Shown: in pieces, positions 40,205 to 49,160 of the stretch
Position numbering within the stretch: the first letter of the stretch is position 1
How the letters are laid out: each line of letters opens with the position of its first letter
Source: UBA8079 sp965205535
GTDB lineage: Bacteria > Pseudomonadota > Alphaproteobacteria > UBA6615
Direction: 5' to 3'
Assembly: GCA_965205535.1 (NCBI GenBank)
Contig: CBDBHH010000005.1
Location: 2,542,001-2,606,000 of the forward strand
DNA: 64,000 nt
Translations under genes and position numbers: made by a program
The notes under the pieces: model-generated
What the model saw: the letters and a program-made list of their open reading frames with translations, nothing else
Told to the model about the DNA's origin: nothing
Databases searched by the model: none

Positions 40205-41488
40205 ATGACCCGAATTCTCACAAACCGAGTGCGCGTATGGCTGGTTGCTGGCCTGTTCGCGGCGTCCGTTGTTCTGTCGGGGTCCTTCGCGACCACCGCG
40301 CAGGCGCAAGACAAAGACCCGATCAAAATCGGCTTCAGCATGGCGCTGACCGGTGCCCTGGCCGGTGGCGGACAGCAGTCGCTGCTTGCGATGCAGATAT
40401 GGGCCGATGACATCAACAAGAAGGGTGGCCTGCTGAACCGGCCGGTCGAGCTTGTTTTCTATGACGATCAGACAAACCCGAAGAACGTACCAGGCATCTA
40501 CTCGAAGCTGATCGATATCGACAAAGTCGATCTGATCGTCAGCGGCTACGGTACGAACCTTATCGCCCCGGCGATGCCGATCGCGATCGATCGCGAAATG
40601 GTATTCATGGGCCTGTTCGGCATGGACAACAATTCCAAATGGAAATACGAAAAGTATTTCCAGATCCTGCCTGCTGGCCCGAATCCGGCTGTCGGTTTCT
40701 CCCAGTATTGGTTTGAGGCCGTTGAGAGCCTGAAGCCGAAGACGATTGCGGTAATTGCGGCCGATGCGGAATTCGCTCAGAACCTGAAAAAGGGCGCTGT
40801 GGCGAATGCCGAGAAGATGGGCCTCGATATCGTATATGAGCAGAACTACAACCCGAAGACGGCTGACTTCACGCCGATTCTGCGTGCGGCAAATGCCAAG
40901 AAGCCCGATGTGATCTATATCGCATCCTATCCGAACGGTTCGGCTGGGCTGGTGCGTGCGCTCGCCGAAGTCGGCACTGATGCGGATGCTGTTGGCGGCG
41001 GTATGGTCGGCCTGCAGTTCTCGGGTCTGATGGCGGGTCTTGGCCCGATGCTCAACGGCATCTCGAACTATGACTTCTTCGTTCCGGAACCCACCATGGA
41101 TCTGTATCCCGGTGCGGGCGATCTGATCGCGCGCTACCAAGCCAAGGTGAAGGCGGATAACCTTAAGGTTGATGCCCTTGGCTATTACCTGGTGCCTTGG
41201 TCCTATGCCTATGTCGATATTCTCGGCCAGGCGGTGAACGCCGTTGGTTCGCTCGACCAGGATGCGATTGCGGAATATATCGCCAAGACCAAGTTCACGA
41301 CGGTTGTCGGCGATGTGAAGTTCGGTCCGAATGGTGAGTGGGATCAGTCCCGCACACTCGTTGTTCAGTATCAGGACATTAAGAACAACGATCTGAGCCA
41401 GTTCGCCCAGCCAGGCACGCGGAAAATTCTGCTGCCGGGTGACATCAAGACGGGTGAGCTCCAGACCTTCGGCTCACTGCGGAAATAA
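40205..41488 (+). CDS. livK: Periplasmic branched-chain-amino-acid-type ABC substrate-binding protein
   Basis: 427 aa. The N-terminal signal peptide (about 1-34, ending TTAQA then QDKDPIKIG) sends it to the periplasm. The type I binding fold starts with IKIGFSMALTGALAGGG, a standard Leu/Ile/Val-type ligand loop, followed by VELVFYDDQTNP near 80. ATG at 40205 with GGGAGG 6 nt upstream; an upstream TTG start is rejected for lacking signal-peptide sense. First gene of a five-gene ABC importer. A strong terminator directly follows, so this gene should be made in excess over the permease. Specificity for amino acids, amides or aromatic acids cannot be told. Confidence 0.9.
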   Translation: MTRILTNRVRVWLVAGLFAASVVLSGSFATTAQAQDKDPIKIGFSMALTGALAGGGQQSLLAMQIWADDINKKGGLLNRPVELVFYDDQTNPKNVPGIYSKLIDIDKVDLIVSGYGTNLIAPAMPIAIDREMVFMGLFGMDNNSKWKYEKYFQILPAGPNPAVGFSQYWFEAVESLKPKTIAVIAADAEFAQNLKKGAVANAEKMGLDIVYEQNYNPKTADFTPILRAANAKKPDVIYIASYPNGSAGLVRALAEVGTDADAVGGGMVGLQFSGLMAGLGPMLNGISNYDFFVPEPTMDLYPGAGDLIARYQAKVKADNLKVDALGYYLVPWSYAYVDILGQAVNAVGSLDQDAIAEYIAKTKFTTVVGDVKFGPNGEWDQSRTLVVQYQDIKNNDLSQFAQPGTRKILLPGDIKTGELQTFGSLRK

Positions 41489-41497
41489 ATGACACGG

Positions 41498-41538
41498 AGC
41501 GGTGGCACTCAATCGGGTGCCACCGCTTCTTTTTTTTC
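41498..41538 (+). terminator. Strong intrinsic terminator/attenuator between livK-like and livH-like genes
   Basis: AGCGGTGGCAC (41498-41508) and GTGCCACCGCT (41517-41527) form a perfect 11 bp stem with an 8-base loop, followed by TCTTTTTTTTC. It lies 10 bp after the binding-protein stop codon, inside the operon, so partial termination would raise binding protein relative to the permeases. Confidence 0.9.
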
Positions 41539-41572
41539 TATCTAGCGCCCGTTCCGGGCGTGGAGGCCTGTC

Positions 41573-42478
41573 ATGGCTGTGTTTATTGATCTCCTGCTGA
41601 ACGCGCTGGTGATTGGCATTCTTTTGGGTGGATTTTACGCCGCGTTGTCCATCGGCCTGTCGATCACCTTCGGCTTGCTCGACGTGGTGAACATTGCCCA
41701 TCCCACGATGCTTGTCCTCGGTGCGTTCATTGCCTTTTTGCTCAATTCCACTTGGGGCATAGACCCGATCCTGGCCGGCATTATCTCAACGCCATTCTTC
41801 TTCATACTCGGCTGGTTGATCTATCAGGTCTATTACAACGTGTTCGAGAAATCCGGCGCGGAATCCCTGCGCGGTCTGGCCTTCTTTTTCGGCCTTCTCT
41901 TCATCATCGAGGTCGGCCTGGTCATCCAGTTCGGCGTCGACCATCGCCTCGTCGAAGCCCCCTATATCGGTCAATCGTGGAACATCATCATCGGTCAGGA
42001 GATCGATGTCGCGATCCCGTTCCGATTGCTCGTGGCATTCGTGGTTGCGGCGATCGCGACCCTCGCGATCCATGCCTATTTGACGAAGACGTTCTTTGGT
42101 CGCGCCGTCCGCGCGGTTGCGCAAGACATGATGGCGCTGCGCCTGATGGGCGTCGACCCGATCAGGGTCAAGCGGATTGCGTTCGCCATGGGCGTCGCAA
42201 CGGCGGGCATCGGCGGCGCGCTGATGATTATCGTGCTGCCGATCGAGCCGTCGGTCGGGCGACTTTATCTCGGTAACGTCTTCGCCATTGTTGTGCTGGG
42301 CGGCCTTGGTTCGATGAGCGGCACGCTGCTGGCGGCCGTGATCATCGGCATTGCCGAGAGCATCGTGGCCACCTTCTTCGGTCCCTCATGGGGGCCGGCC
42401 GTGTCGTTCGGTATTTTGCTTGCAGTTCTGGCCTTCCGCCCCGAAGGGCTGTTCGGTAAGACGGCGGGAGCCCACTGA
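41573..42478 (+). CDS. livH: Branched-chain amino acid ABC permease, LivH family
   Basis: 301 aa inner-membrane permease with about eight hydrophobic segments. The LivH signature near the N terminus (LGGFYAALSIGLSITFGLLDVVNIAHP) is clear, and the cytoplasmic loop VRAVAQDMMALRLMGVD near 180 contacts the ATPase. GGAGGC lies about 9 nt before the ATG. Stop codon overlaps the ATG of livM by one base (TGATG at 42476-42480). Confidence 0.9.
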   Translation: MAVFIDLLLNALVIGILLGGFYAALSIGLSITFGLLDVVNIAHPTMLVLGAFIAFLLNSTWGIDPILAGIISTPFFFILGWLIYQVYYNVFEKSGAESLRGLAFFFGLLFIIEVGLVIQFGVDHRLVEAPYIGQSWNIIIGQEIDVAIPFRLLVAFVVAAIATLAIHAYLTKTFFGRAVRAVAQDMMALRLMGVDPIRVKRIAFAMGVATAGIGGALMIIVLPIEPSVGRLYLGNVFAIVVLGGLGSMSGTLLAAVIIGIAESIVATFFGPSWGPAVSFGILLAVLAFRPEGLFGKTAGAH

Positions 42479-43455
42479 TGAAATATCGTTTTGAAATCAT
42501 CTGCCTGCTGTTGATTGTCGGCCTGTTTGTTCTGACCCAGGTGGTCGGCAACCAGTTCTACTTCTTCATCGGCTTTGTCATCCTGCAATACATGGTCATG
42601 GCCACCGCCTGGAATATCCTGGGTGGTTACGGCGGCTATGTGAACTTCGGCAGTGCCGGCTTCCTGGCCACGGGCGCCTATACAGCGGTTGCGTTGATCA
42701 ATTTCCTCGATGTCGGGTTGGTCGAACAAATGATCGCGGGTGGAATCATCGCCGGCCTTCTGGGGCTTGCGACGGGGTACCTGACCCTGCGTCTGCGCGG
42801 TGTTTACTTCGCCATTGCGACGTTGGCGCTGGCGATCATTCTTGAGACGATTGTCGCTCATTGGGACTATGTCGGCGGTGCGGCGGGAACTTCGATCCTG
42901 CCGAAGCGCAAGCCGGAGTTCCTCGGGGAACTGATCGTCGACCGCAAGGCAGGGATCTTCGCCAACTACAAGGAGTTCCTGTTCTTCCTGATGGGCACGG
43001 TCGCGATCATCAGTGTCTGGGTCGCGCGCTACATCGAGAACAGCAAGCTTGGTCGCGGCCTGAACGCGATCAAGGATAGTGAAGAGGCGGCGGAATGCAT
43101 GGGTGTTCCGACATTGCGCCTGAAGCTGATCGCGACCACGATCAGCGGAGGCATGATGGGCGTCGCGGGTGCGCCGCTGGCCAGCTATCTGACATTTATC
43201 GATCCGCTCTCGGCCTTCAATCTCGAATACGCGATCAACGCCATCGCCATGCCGATGATCGGTGGCACGGTTAGTTGGGCCGGGCCGGTGATAGGTGCGT
43301 TGTTATTGGGTACCGCACAGCAAGTGTCTTCACTCTGGATTCAGTCGGAACTGAACTTGTTGATCGTCGGTGTTGTCCTGGTGGTCTTCGTGATCATTGC
43401 ACCGGAAGGAATAATTGGCTGGTTCAGGAAATCACGTCAGGGGTCGGGCCGATGA
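42478..43455 (+). CDS. livM: Branched-chain amino acid ABC permease, LivM family
   Basis: 325 aa. Inner-membrane permease with about nine hydrophobic segments, GGYGGYVNFGSAGFLATGAY near 42 (the LivM signature) and LGRGLNAIKDSEEAAECMGV near 190 as the ATPase-contact loop. Forms a heterodimer with LivH. Its TGA overlaps the ATG of livG (ATGA at 43452-43455). Confidence 0.9.
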   Translation: MKYRFEIICLLLIVGLFVLTQVVGNQFYFFIGFVILQYMVMATAWNILGGYGGYVNFGSAGFLATGAYTAVALINFLDVGLVEQMIAGGIIAGLLGLATGYLTLRLRGVYFAIATLALAIILETIVAHWDYVGGAAGTSILPKRKPEFLGELIVDRKAGIFANYKEFLFFLMGTVAIISVWVARYIENSKLGRGLNAIKDSEEAAECMGVPTLRLKLIATTISGGMMGVAGAPLASYLTFIDPLSAFNLEYAINAIAMPMIGGTVSWAGPVIGALLLGTAQQVSSLWIQSELNLLIVGVVLVVFVIIAPEGIIGWFRKSRQGSGR

Positions 43456-44186
43456 GCGATGCACTGTTAAAAGTCGAGGGCGTCTCGAAGCACTTCGGTG
43501 GTTTCACCGCGCTGTCGAACGTCACCACCCATGTAAGCCCGGGCGAGCGGTTCGGGCTTATCGGGCCTAACGGCTCCGGCAAGACGACGATGATCAACTG
43601 CGTGTCCGGGTTGCTGCGCAACGAGGAAGGCAAGATCATCTTCGACGGCAAGGATGTGACCGACCTCAAGCCGCACAAACGCACCGGGGCCGGCATTGCC
43701 CGCAGCTTCCAGATTCCCAGGCCGTTTCACACCATGACCGTCATCGAAAATCTGATGATCCCGGCAGAGTTTGTGGGGCATCACCGCGGCGAGAAGACCG
43801 ATGATCGCGCCGAGGCCATGGAAATCCTTGAGACGATGGGGATGGCCGAGAAGGCCGATGACACGACCCTGGACCTGACCCAGATCGAACTGCGCAAGCT
43901 CGAGCTGGCCCGGGCGATGGCGGCCAAGCCGAAGCTCCTGATCTCGGACGAGGCCATGGCGGGTTTGACCGGACAGGAGGTCGATGAAGTGATCGACATC
44001 CTCTTCAAGATGAACGAGCGCGGCATCACGATCATCATGATCGAGCATATCATGCGGGCCGTGATGCGCTTTTCCCAACGGATCATCTGCCTCGATGCGG
44101 GGCAGCTGATTGCCGAGGGAACCCCTGACGAAATCGTAAAAAACAAGGACGTCGAACGGGCGTATCTGGGTAGCACCGATGGTTGA
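43452..44186 (+). CDS. livG: Branched-chain amino acid ABC ATP-binding protein, LivG family
   Basis: 244 aa. Walker A GPNGSGKTT near 36, Q-loop, the LivG-type signature region LTQIELRKLELARAM near 142, Walker B LLISDEAMAGLT near 163 and the switch His in MIEHIM near 196. In the Walker B the usual LDEP is SDEA, a modest change known in this subfamily. The ATG at 43452 (MSDALLKVEG) is chosen over the longer frame because of the ATGA overlap with livM. Confidence 0.9.
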   Translation: MSDALLKVEGVSKHFGGFTALSNVTTHVSPGERFGLIGPNGSGKTTMINCVSGLLRNEEGKIIFDGKDVTDLKPHKRTGAGIARSFQIPRPFHTMTVIENLMIPAEFVGHHRGEKTDDRAEAMEILETMGMAEKADDTTLDLTQIELRKLELARAMAAKPKLLISDEAMAGLTGQEVDEVIDILFKMNERGITIIMIEHIMRAVMRFSQRIICLDAGQLIAEGTPDEIVKNKDVERAYLGSTDG

Positions 44187-44910
44187 ACTCGTTATCAAGG
44201 GCCTGAACGCCGGTTATGGCGCGGTCACCGTTCTGAACGGCGTGACGATCGATGTCCCGAACGGGCAGACCGTCGCGTTGCTCGGCACAAACGGCAATGG
44301 CAAATCGACGCTCATGCGCTGTGTTTCGGGGCTGATCAAGCCGAGCGCCGGGACGATCGAACTGCGTGAGGATGACGGATCCGTCATCGACCTGACGGAG
44401 GCGAGCCCTCAGGAAATCGTGGAGGCCGGTGTTGCCCAGGTTCCGGAAGGTCGCAGATTGTTTCCGGACCTGACAGTTGAGGAGAATCTCACGCTCGGTG
44501 CCTACAGGCAGGCCGCCCGTGCGACCCTTGCGACCAATCTCGATTATGCGTTCACATTGTTTCCCCGGCTCGCCGAACGAAAAACCCAGCTGGCCGGCAG
44601 CATGAGTGGCGGTGAGCAGCAGATGTTGGCGGTGGGCCGTGCGCTGATGAGCGATCCACGGCTACTTCTGGTCGACGAGCCCTCGGTGGGTCTTGCGCCG
44701 ATCCTGGTCAGCCAGATGATCACGAAAATCGGTGAGCTCGGTGAAAGCCGGGGTCTGACGATTCTGATGGCCGAGCAGAACTTCAACCAGGCCATTCGGA
44801 TCGCCGACAAGGGCTACATCATCGTCCATGGCGAGATTGCGTTCGCGAGCAAGGATGCGACCGACCTGCGCGAAAACGACATGGTGAAGAGCTACTATCT
44901 CGGCGCGTAG
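44179..44910 (+). CDS. livF: Branched-chain amino acid ABC ATP-binding protein, LivF family
   Basis: 243 aa. Walker A GTNGNGKST near 36, signature MSGGEQQML near 145, Walker B LLLVDEPSVGLA near 160 and the LivF-type ending MAEQNFNQAI. Overlaps livG by 8 nt (ATG at 44179), which couples translation. Last gene of the importer; a weak GGCCGC/GCGGCC hairpin (44925-44941) follows, shared with the convergent molybdo-subunit gene. Confidence 0.9.
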   Translation: MVELVIKGLNAGYGAVTVLNGVTIDVPNGQTVALLGTNGNGKSTLMRCVSGLIKPSAGTIELREDDGSVIDLTEASPQEIVEAGVAQVPEGRRLFPDLTVEENLTLGAYRQAARATLATNLDYAFTLFPRLAERKTQLAGSMSGGEQQMLAVGRALMSDPRLLLVDEPSVGLAPILVSQMITKIGELGESRGLTILMAEQNFNQAIRIADKGYIIVHGEIAFASKDATDLRENDMVKSYYLGA

Positions 44911-44924
44911 AGCCCCGGCAACCG

Positions 44925-44943
44925 GGCCGCGTCAGGCGGCCTT
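44925..44943. terminator. Weak bidirectional hairpin between livF and the CoxL-like gene
   Basis: GGCCGC at 44925-44930 pairs with GCGGCC at 44936-44941 around a 5-base loop, followed by TTCT on the plus strand. Convergent gene ends on both sides make termination plausible, but the stem is short. Confidence 0.35.
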
Positions 44944-47271
44944 CTAGCCTTGCATCAGTTCCCAGATTCGCTCCGGCGTCGCCGGCATGTCGATATGTGA
45001 CACGTCGTAGTCGCGCAGCGCGTTGGCGATCGCGGCGATGACGACCGGCGGTGCCACCAGCGCGCCCGCTTCACCCGCACCTTTCACGCCCAGAATGTTG
45101 GTCGTGCAGGGCACTTCGTTGGTGTCGAGCTCGATCATCGGCAGATCGTCGGCTCGCGGCATGGTGTAGTCCATGAAGGAACTGGTGATCATCTGGCCGT
45201 TCTCTGGATCGTAGAAGGTGTTCTCCATGATCGCCTGGCCGACGCCTTGCGCGACACCGCCATGCACCTGGCCGGCAACGAGCATGGGGTTGATTACTTT
45301 CCCCACATCGTCGATCGCGCAGTAACGCACGATGTCGATCACACCTGTGTCCTCGTCAACTTCCAGTTCGCAGACATGACAGCCGTTCGGATAGCTCCAG
45401 TGTTCGATCGTATGGGTATCGGTACCGCTCAGTGCACCCTGCAATTCCTCGGGAAGGTCCGTGGACGTGCGTGCATGCCGGGAGACATCGAACAGAGTGA
45501 CGGCGCGGTCGGTGCCTGCGACACGGAACTCGCCTTCCTTGAACTCGATATCCACTGCCGCGGTCTCGAGCATTTCCGATGCAATCAGGATGCCCTTGGC
45601 GATGACTTCGTCGCTGGAGTTCAGGGTTGCGACACTGCCGATATGGCTGGTGCGCGACCCGTGGCTGCCGCCACCGTCTGGCAGGTTATCGCTGTCGCTG
45701 GTATCGATTAGCACCTGTTCGAACTCGACGCCGAGTTTCTCCGACACGAGTTGCATGAAGGACGTGTCGTGGCCCTGTCCCATCGGCTGGGTGCCGACGC
45801 GGACGACAACCTGATCGTCTTCGACTTCCACCTCGGCGGTCTCGGTCGGGTTTCCGGCTGTCGTCTCCAGGTACTGGCTGACGGCGATACCGCTGAGTTT
45901 GCCGCGTTTGCGGGCGTCTGTCCGGCGCTTCTCATGGCTGTCCCAGTCGGCCATTTTCGCGACGAGATCCATATTGTCCTCGAACGCGCCACTGTCATAG
46001 GTCGTACCCACGGCATTGGTGTAGGGGAACCGATCCTTGGCGATCAAATTGCGCCGCCGGAGCTCGATCGGATCGATGCCGAGGTCATGTGCGGCCACAT
46101 CCACCAGCCGTTCCATCACGTAAATGGCTTCCGGGCGGCCCGCACCGCGATAGGGGCCGACGGGTGCGGTGTTGGTAACGACGCACTTCACCTCGACGTC
46201 TGCGAGGGGGACGTCGTAGACGCTGGTCAGGATTTTGGGCCCGATCTGGGTCGGGACGGCAACGCCTGCCGAACAGGAATAAGCGCCGATGTTGGCGATG
46301 GTTTTCACGCGGACGGCCAGGAATTTGCCGTCTGCGTCCATGGCCATCTCGCATTCCGAAATATGGTCCCGGCCGTGGAGATCGCTCAAAAAGGCTTCCG
46401 TGCGGTCACTGATCCATCGCACGGTTCGGCCGAGCCGCTTGGCGGCCACGAGAACGAGCACCTGTTCGGGATAGGGATGGGTCTTCATGCCGAACCCGCC
46501 ACCGACATCGTCCACGAGGACGCGAATCTTCGTCGGTTCGCATTTGAAGAATGCGCCGGCGAGCCAGGTACGCAAAAGATGCCGGTTCTGGTTGGACGTG
46601 TAGATCGTATAGCGCTCGTCGTCGGCATCGTAACTGCCGATGGCACCGCGCACTTCCATGGAGTTCTGGACGATGCGCTGATTGACCAGGCGAACAGACG
46701 AGACATGTGCGGCGTCCGCGAAGGCCTTGTCGGTCGCTTCGGCGTCTCCGATCTGGGCCTGGAAGAGGAAGTTCTTCGGCACGTCTCCCCAGAGCTGAAC
46801 GGCCCCGTCGTTCATTGCCGCATCCGTCCCGACGATCGAGTCCAGCGGGGCATAATCGACATCGATCGCCTCTGCTGCATCGCGCGCCTGCTCGAGGGTT
46901 TCGGCAACGACAAACGCGACAGGGTCGCCGACATAACGCGCCCGGTCGGATGTCAGGGCATATTGTGGCGGGTAGCTCAGCGGCGTGCCATCGGGCTTGG
47001 TCAGTGCAGCGAAGAATGGCGGCGGCCCCGGAAAGGCGCCAATACCGTCGTCGGCAAGGTCCTGCCCGGTCAAGACGGCCAAGACGCCGGGCATTGCTTT
47101 GGCTGCGCTCGTGTCGATGGAACGAATGTCGGCATGGGCGTGGGGTGAACGCAGCACGAAACTCATGGCTTCACCGTCACGGGGGAGGTCGTCGTTGAAT
47201 TTTCCACGGCCCGTCAGAAGTCGCGGGTCTTCGGTGCGACGCACCGGCTGTCCAACGCCATATTTTGCCAT
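44944..47271 (-). CDS. Molybdopterin-binding aldehyde/xanthine dehydrogenase large subunit, form II CoxL-like
   Basis: 775 aa molybdenum-hydroxylase large subunit. It starts GVGQPVRRTEDPRLLTGRG, the standard CoxL/CutL opening. FGMKTHPYPEQ near 260 and PYRGAGRPEA near 375 are Moco-site motifs; YRGAGR marks form II rather than true CO dehydrogenase (AYXCSFR). The catalytic Glu is E734 in KGAGEAGAL. Such subunits work with an FAD (CutM) and 2Fe-2S (CutS) partner, and neither gene is adjacent. Substrates of form II enzymes include aldehydes, purines and N-heterocycles. Starts about 115 bp from the divergent aminotransferase. Confidence 0.9.
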   Translation of the reverse strand: MAKYGVGQPVRRTEDPRLLTGRGKFNDDLPRDGEAMSFVLRSPHAHADIRSIDTSAAKAMPGVLAVLTGQDLADDGIGAFPGPPPFFAALTKPDGTPLSYPPQYALTSDRARYVGDPVAFVVAETLEQARDAAEAIDVDYAPLDSIVGTDAAMNDGAVQLWGDVPKNFLFQAQIGDAEATDKAFADAAHVSSVRLVNQRIVQNSMEVRGAIGSYDADDERYTIYTSNQNRHLLRTWLAGAFFKCEPTKIRVLVDDVGGGFGMKTHPYPEQVLVLVAAKRLGRTVRWISDRTEAFLSDLHGRDHISECEMAMDADGKFLAVRVKTIANIGAYSCSAGVAVPTQIGPKILTSVYDVPLADVEVKCVVTNTAPVGPYRGAGRPEAIYVMERLVDVAAHDLGIDPIELRRRNLIAKDRFPYTNAVGTTYDSGAFEDNMDLVAKMADWDSHEKRRTDARKRGKLSGIAVSQYLETTAGNPTETAEVEVEDDQVVVRVGTQPMGQGHDTSFMQLVSEKLGVEFEQVLIDTSDSDNLPDGGGSHGSRTSHIGSVATLNSSDEVIAKGILIASEMLETAAVDIEFKEGEFRVAGTDRAVTLFDVSRHARTSTDLPEELQGALSGTDTHTIEHWSYPNGCHVCELEVDEDTGVIDIVRYCAIDDVGKVINPMLVAGQVHGGVAQGVGQAIMENTFYDPENGQMITSSFMDYTMPRADDLPMIELDTNEVPCTTNILGVKGAGEAGALVAPPVVIAAIANALRDYDVSHIDMPATPERIWELMQG

Positions 47272-47386
47272 TTCATCCCCCTGCCTGAATTTGATTATTC
47301 AGGATATTATGAAACGAACGGGCCGACCGTGCGACACTGAATGCGCGGCAATTCGCCGAATATGCGGCTTTTTTGGGGGAAACACC

Positions 47387-48334
47387 GTGTCGATACCGAA
47401 CCAGCGCACCGTCTACCTGAATGGGGACTACATTCCCGAGAACGAGGCGCGAATTCCGTTCCGTGATCGCGGCGTAAAATATGGTGATGCGGTGTTCGAT
47501 ACGACCCGTACCTTCGGACACGAGATATTCAAGCTGCGGGAACATCTTGAGCGCCTGTACCGCTCTCTGCGCTATATCGGGATCGATCCCGGGATGTCAC
47601 TGGACGAGATGGGCGCGGTCACCGAAGAAGTGGTTCGCCGGAATTTGCCGACCATTGCCGCGGACGAGGATCTATGGGTTTCTCAGCGGATTACCCGCGG
47701 GATCGTCGACCCCAACGAGCGATCCGCCTGGCCCGACTATGTCGGCCCGACGGTCATCGTCGAATGTCTGCCGCTGCCGCTTTCAACACGCGCCAAGGTC
47801 TATCGCGACGGGATCGATATGATCGTGTCGTCGGTCCGCCGCACCGCGCCGGACATGCTGAGCCCGCGCGCCAAGACCCACAATTACCTGAACCTGATCA
47901 TGGCCGATGAGGAAGTATCCGCGCAAAACCCGGAGGCCTATGCGCTGATGCTCGACCATAACGGAAATGTGGCCGAAGGCCGGGGCAGTAATGTGTTCTT
48001 CGTCTCGGAAGGCCGCCTCTACACGCCGCAGGAACGCTACGTGCTGCCGGGGATCAGCCGGCAGACGGTCATGGAGCTGGCCGTAAAGTTGGGCATTCCG
48101 TGCGAAGAGAAGGATTTCGACCTTTACGATGCCTATAACGCAGACGAGGCGTTCATTGCCTCAACGAGCTTCTGTATCTGCCCCTGCCGGAGCGTCAGTG
48201 GGCGTGTGTTTGGTGACGGTTCGGTGCCGGGCCCGATCACGAAGCAGTTGATGGACGCCTATGTGGAGTATGTCGGCTTCGACTGGGTCGGGCAGTACAC
48301 GCGCTATCCGGTTCAGGACACGCCGCGGCTCTGA
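47387..48334 (+). CDS. Class IV aminotransferase (BCAT/D-amino-acid transaminase-like)
   Basis: 315 aa PLP enzyme. The PLP Lys is K163 in PRAKTHNYLN; the EGRGSNVFF loop near 194 and LPGISRQTVMELA near 228 bind phosphate. GTG start at 47387 is chosen: GGGGGA sits 7-12 nt before it and VSIPNQRTVYLNG is where homology begins; the open frame to 46985 lies over the opposite-strand gene. Substrate could be branched-chain, D-amino or (R)-amine. Divergent from the CoxL-like gene and convergent to hydrolase copy 1, with 4 bp between stop codons. Confidence 0.86.
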   Translation: MSIPNQRTVYLNGDYIPENEARIPFRDRGVKYGDAVFDTTRTFGHEIFKLREHLERLYRSLRYIGIDPGMSLDEMGAVTEEVVRRNLPTIAADEDLWVSQRITRGIVDPNERSAWPDYVGPTVIVECLPLPLSTRAKVYRDGIDMIVSSVRRTAPDMLSPRAKTHNYLNLIMADEEVSAQNPEAYALMLDHNGNVAEGRGSNVFFVSEGRLYTPQERYVLPGISRQTVMELAVKLGIPCEEKDFDLYDAYNADEAFIASTSFCICPCRSVSGRVFGDGSVPGPITKQLMDAYVEYVGFDWVGQYTRYPVQDTPRL

Positions 48335-48338
48335 TCGC

Positions 48339-49139
48339 TCAGGGCGTCTGCTTCGCGAACCATTCGGTCAGGGTCTGCATCGACTTGTCGAACTCTTCCA
48401 TCAGGAAGAAGTGGCTCGATTTCTCGAAGATGACCGTCTCGCTGTTGGCGATACCCGATGACAATTCTTCTGTTCCCTGCATGGAACAAACCGGGTCCTG
48501 GCGCCCGGCCATAATCAGCGTCGGGCAGTCGATGTCACCCAGTCTGTCGCTTGTGTCGTGGGTGAGTGCCGTGTGATTGAGATTCACATAGGATATTTTG
48601 CTGCGCGCTTCGTTTCCGACCAGCGCCTCGATCCCTGCGATGGCTTCAGGATTATCGTTGTAGAAGGCGGGGGCCACGAACACATGGGCCGAATGGCGCG
48701 CCCAGTCGGCCCAGTTGTCGCGCCACTCCAGCACTTCACGCATATTCTCGAGTATGCGCTTGCCGATGCGGTCGACGGCCGGGGTGGAGGCAGCGAGGAC
48801 CATCGACTGAATGCGATTGGGTGCCCGCAACATCATATGCTGGCCGATCAACCCACCGAGTGACCGCCCGACGACATGGGCCTTGGCGACCCCTAGATTG
48901 TCCATCAGCGCGATCATGGTGTCGGCCAGTTCTTCGGTCGTGCACGGCGCATCGACCGGTGAGCTCTCACCCGAACCGGGATTATCCATCGCGATGACAC
49001 GATACCGGTCCTTGAACGCCGCGATCTGCGGCAGCCATGCGGTGTGATCTCCCGCCAATCCATGGATCAGCAGGACGGGGAATCCGTCACCGTCCTCGAT
49101 GTAGTTCACATCAAACCGGCCGCAATTGACGATAGGCAT
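48339..49139 (-). CDS. Alpha/beta hydrolase, tandem copy 1
   Basis: 266 aa single-domain alpha/beta hydrolase. Oxyanion segment LIHGLAGDHTAW near 24-35, nucleophile S93 in VVGRSLGG, acidic residue in MAGRQDPVCS near 212, and His in SSHFFLMEE near 241. No signal peptide. Esterases, lactonases and dehalogenases share this plan. The downstream-neighbour paralog at 49161 has the same length and catalytic spacing, so the pair is a tandem duplication. The gene follows that paralog by 21 bp on the minus strand, suggesting cotranscription. Confidence 0.88.
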   Translation of the reverse strand: MPIVNCGRFDVNYIEDGDGFPVLLIHGLAGDHTAWLPQIAAFKDRYRVIAMDNPGSGESSPVDAPCTTEELADTMIALMDNLGVAKAHVVGRSLGGLIGQHMMLRAPNRIQSMVLAASTPAVDRIGKRILENMREVLEWRDNWADWARHSAHVFVAPAFYNDNPEAIAGIEALVGNEARSKISYVNLNHTALTHDTSDRLGDIDCPTLIMAGRQDPVCSMQGTEELSSGIANSETVIFEKSSHFFLMEEFDKSMQTLTEWFAKQTP

Positions 49140-49160
49140 GCTCGAAATCCTCTTCTCGCG

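Noticed and set aside
45751..47148. 465-codon plus-strand open frame over the CoxL-like gene
   Set aside because: Shadow of the opposite-strand molybdo-subunit; no recognisable domain.
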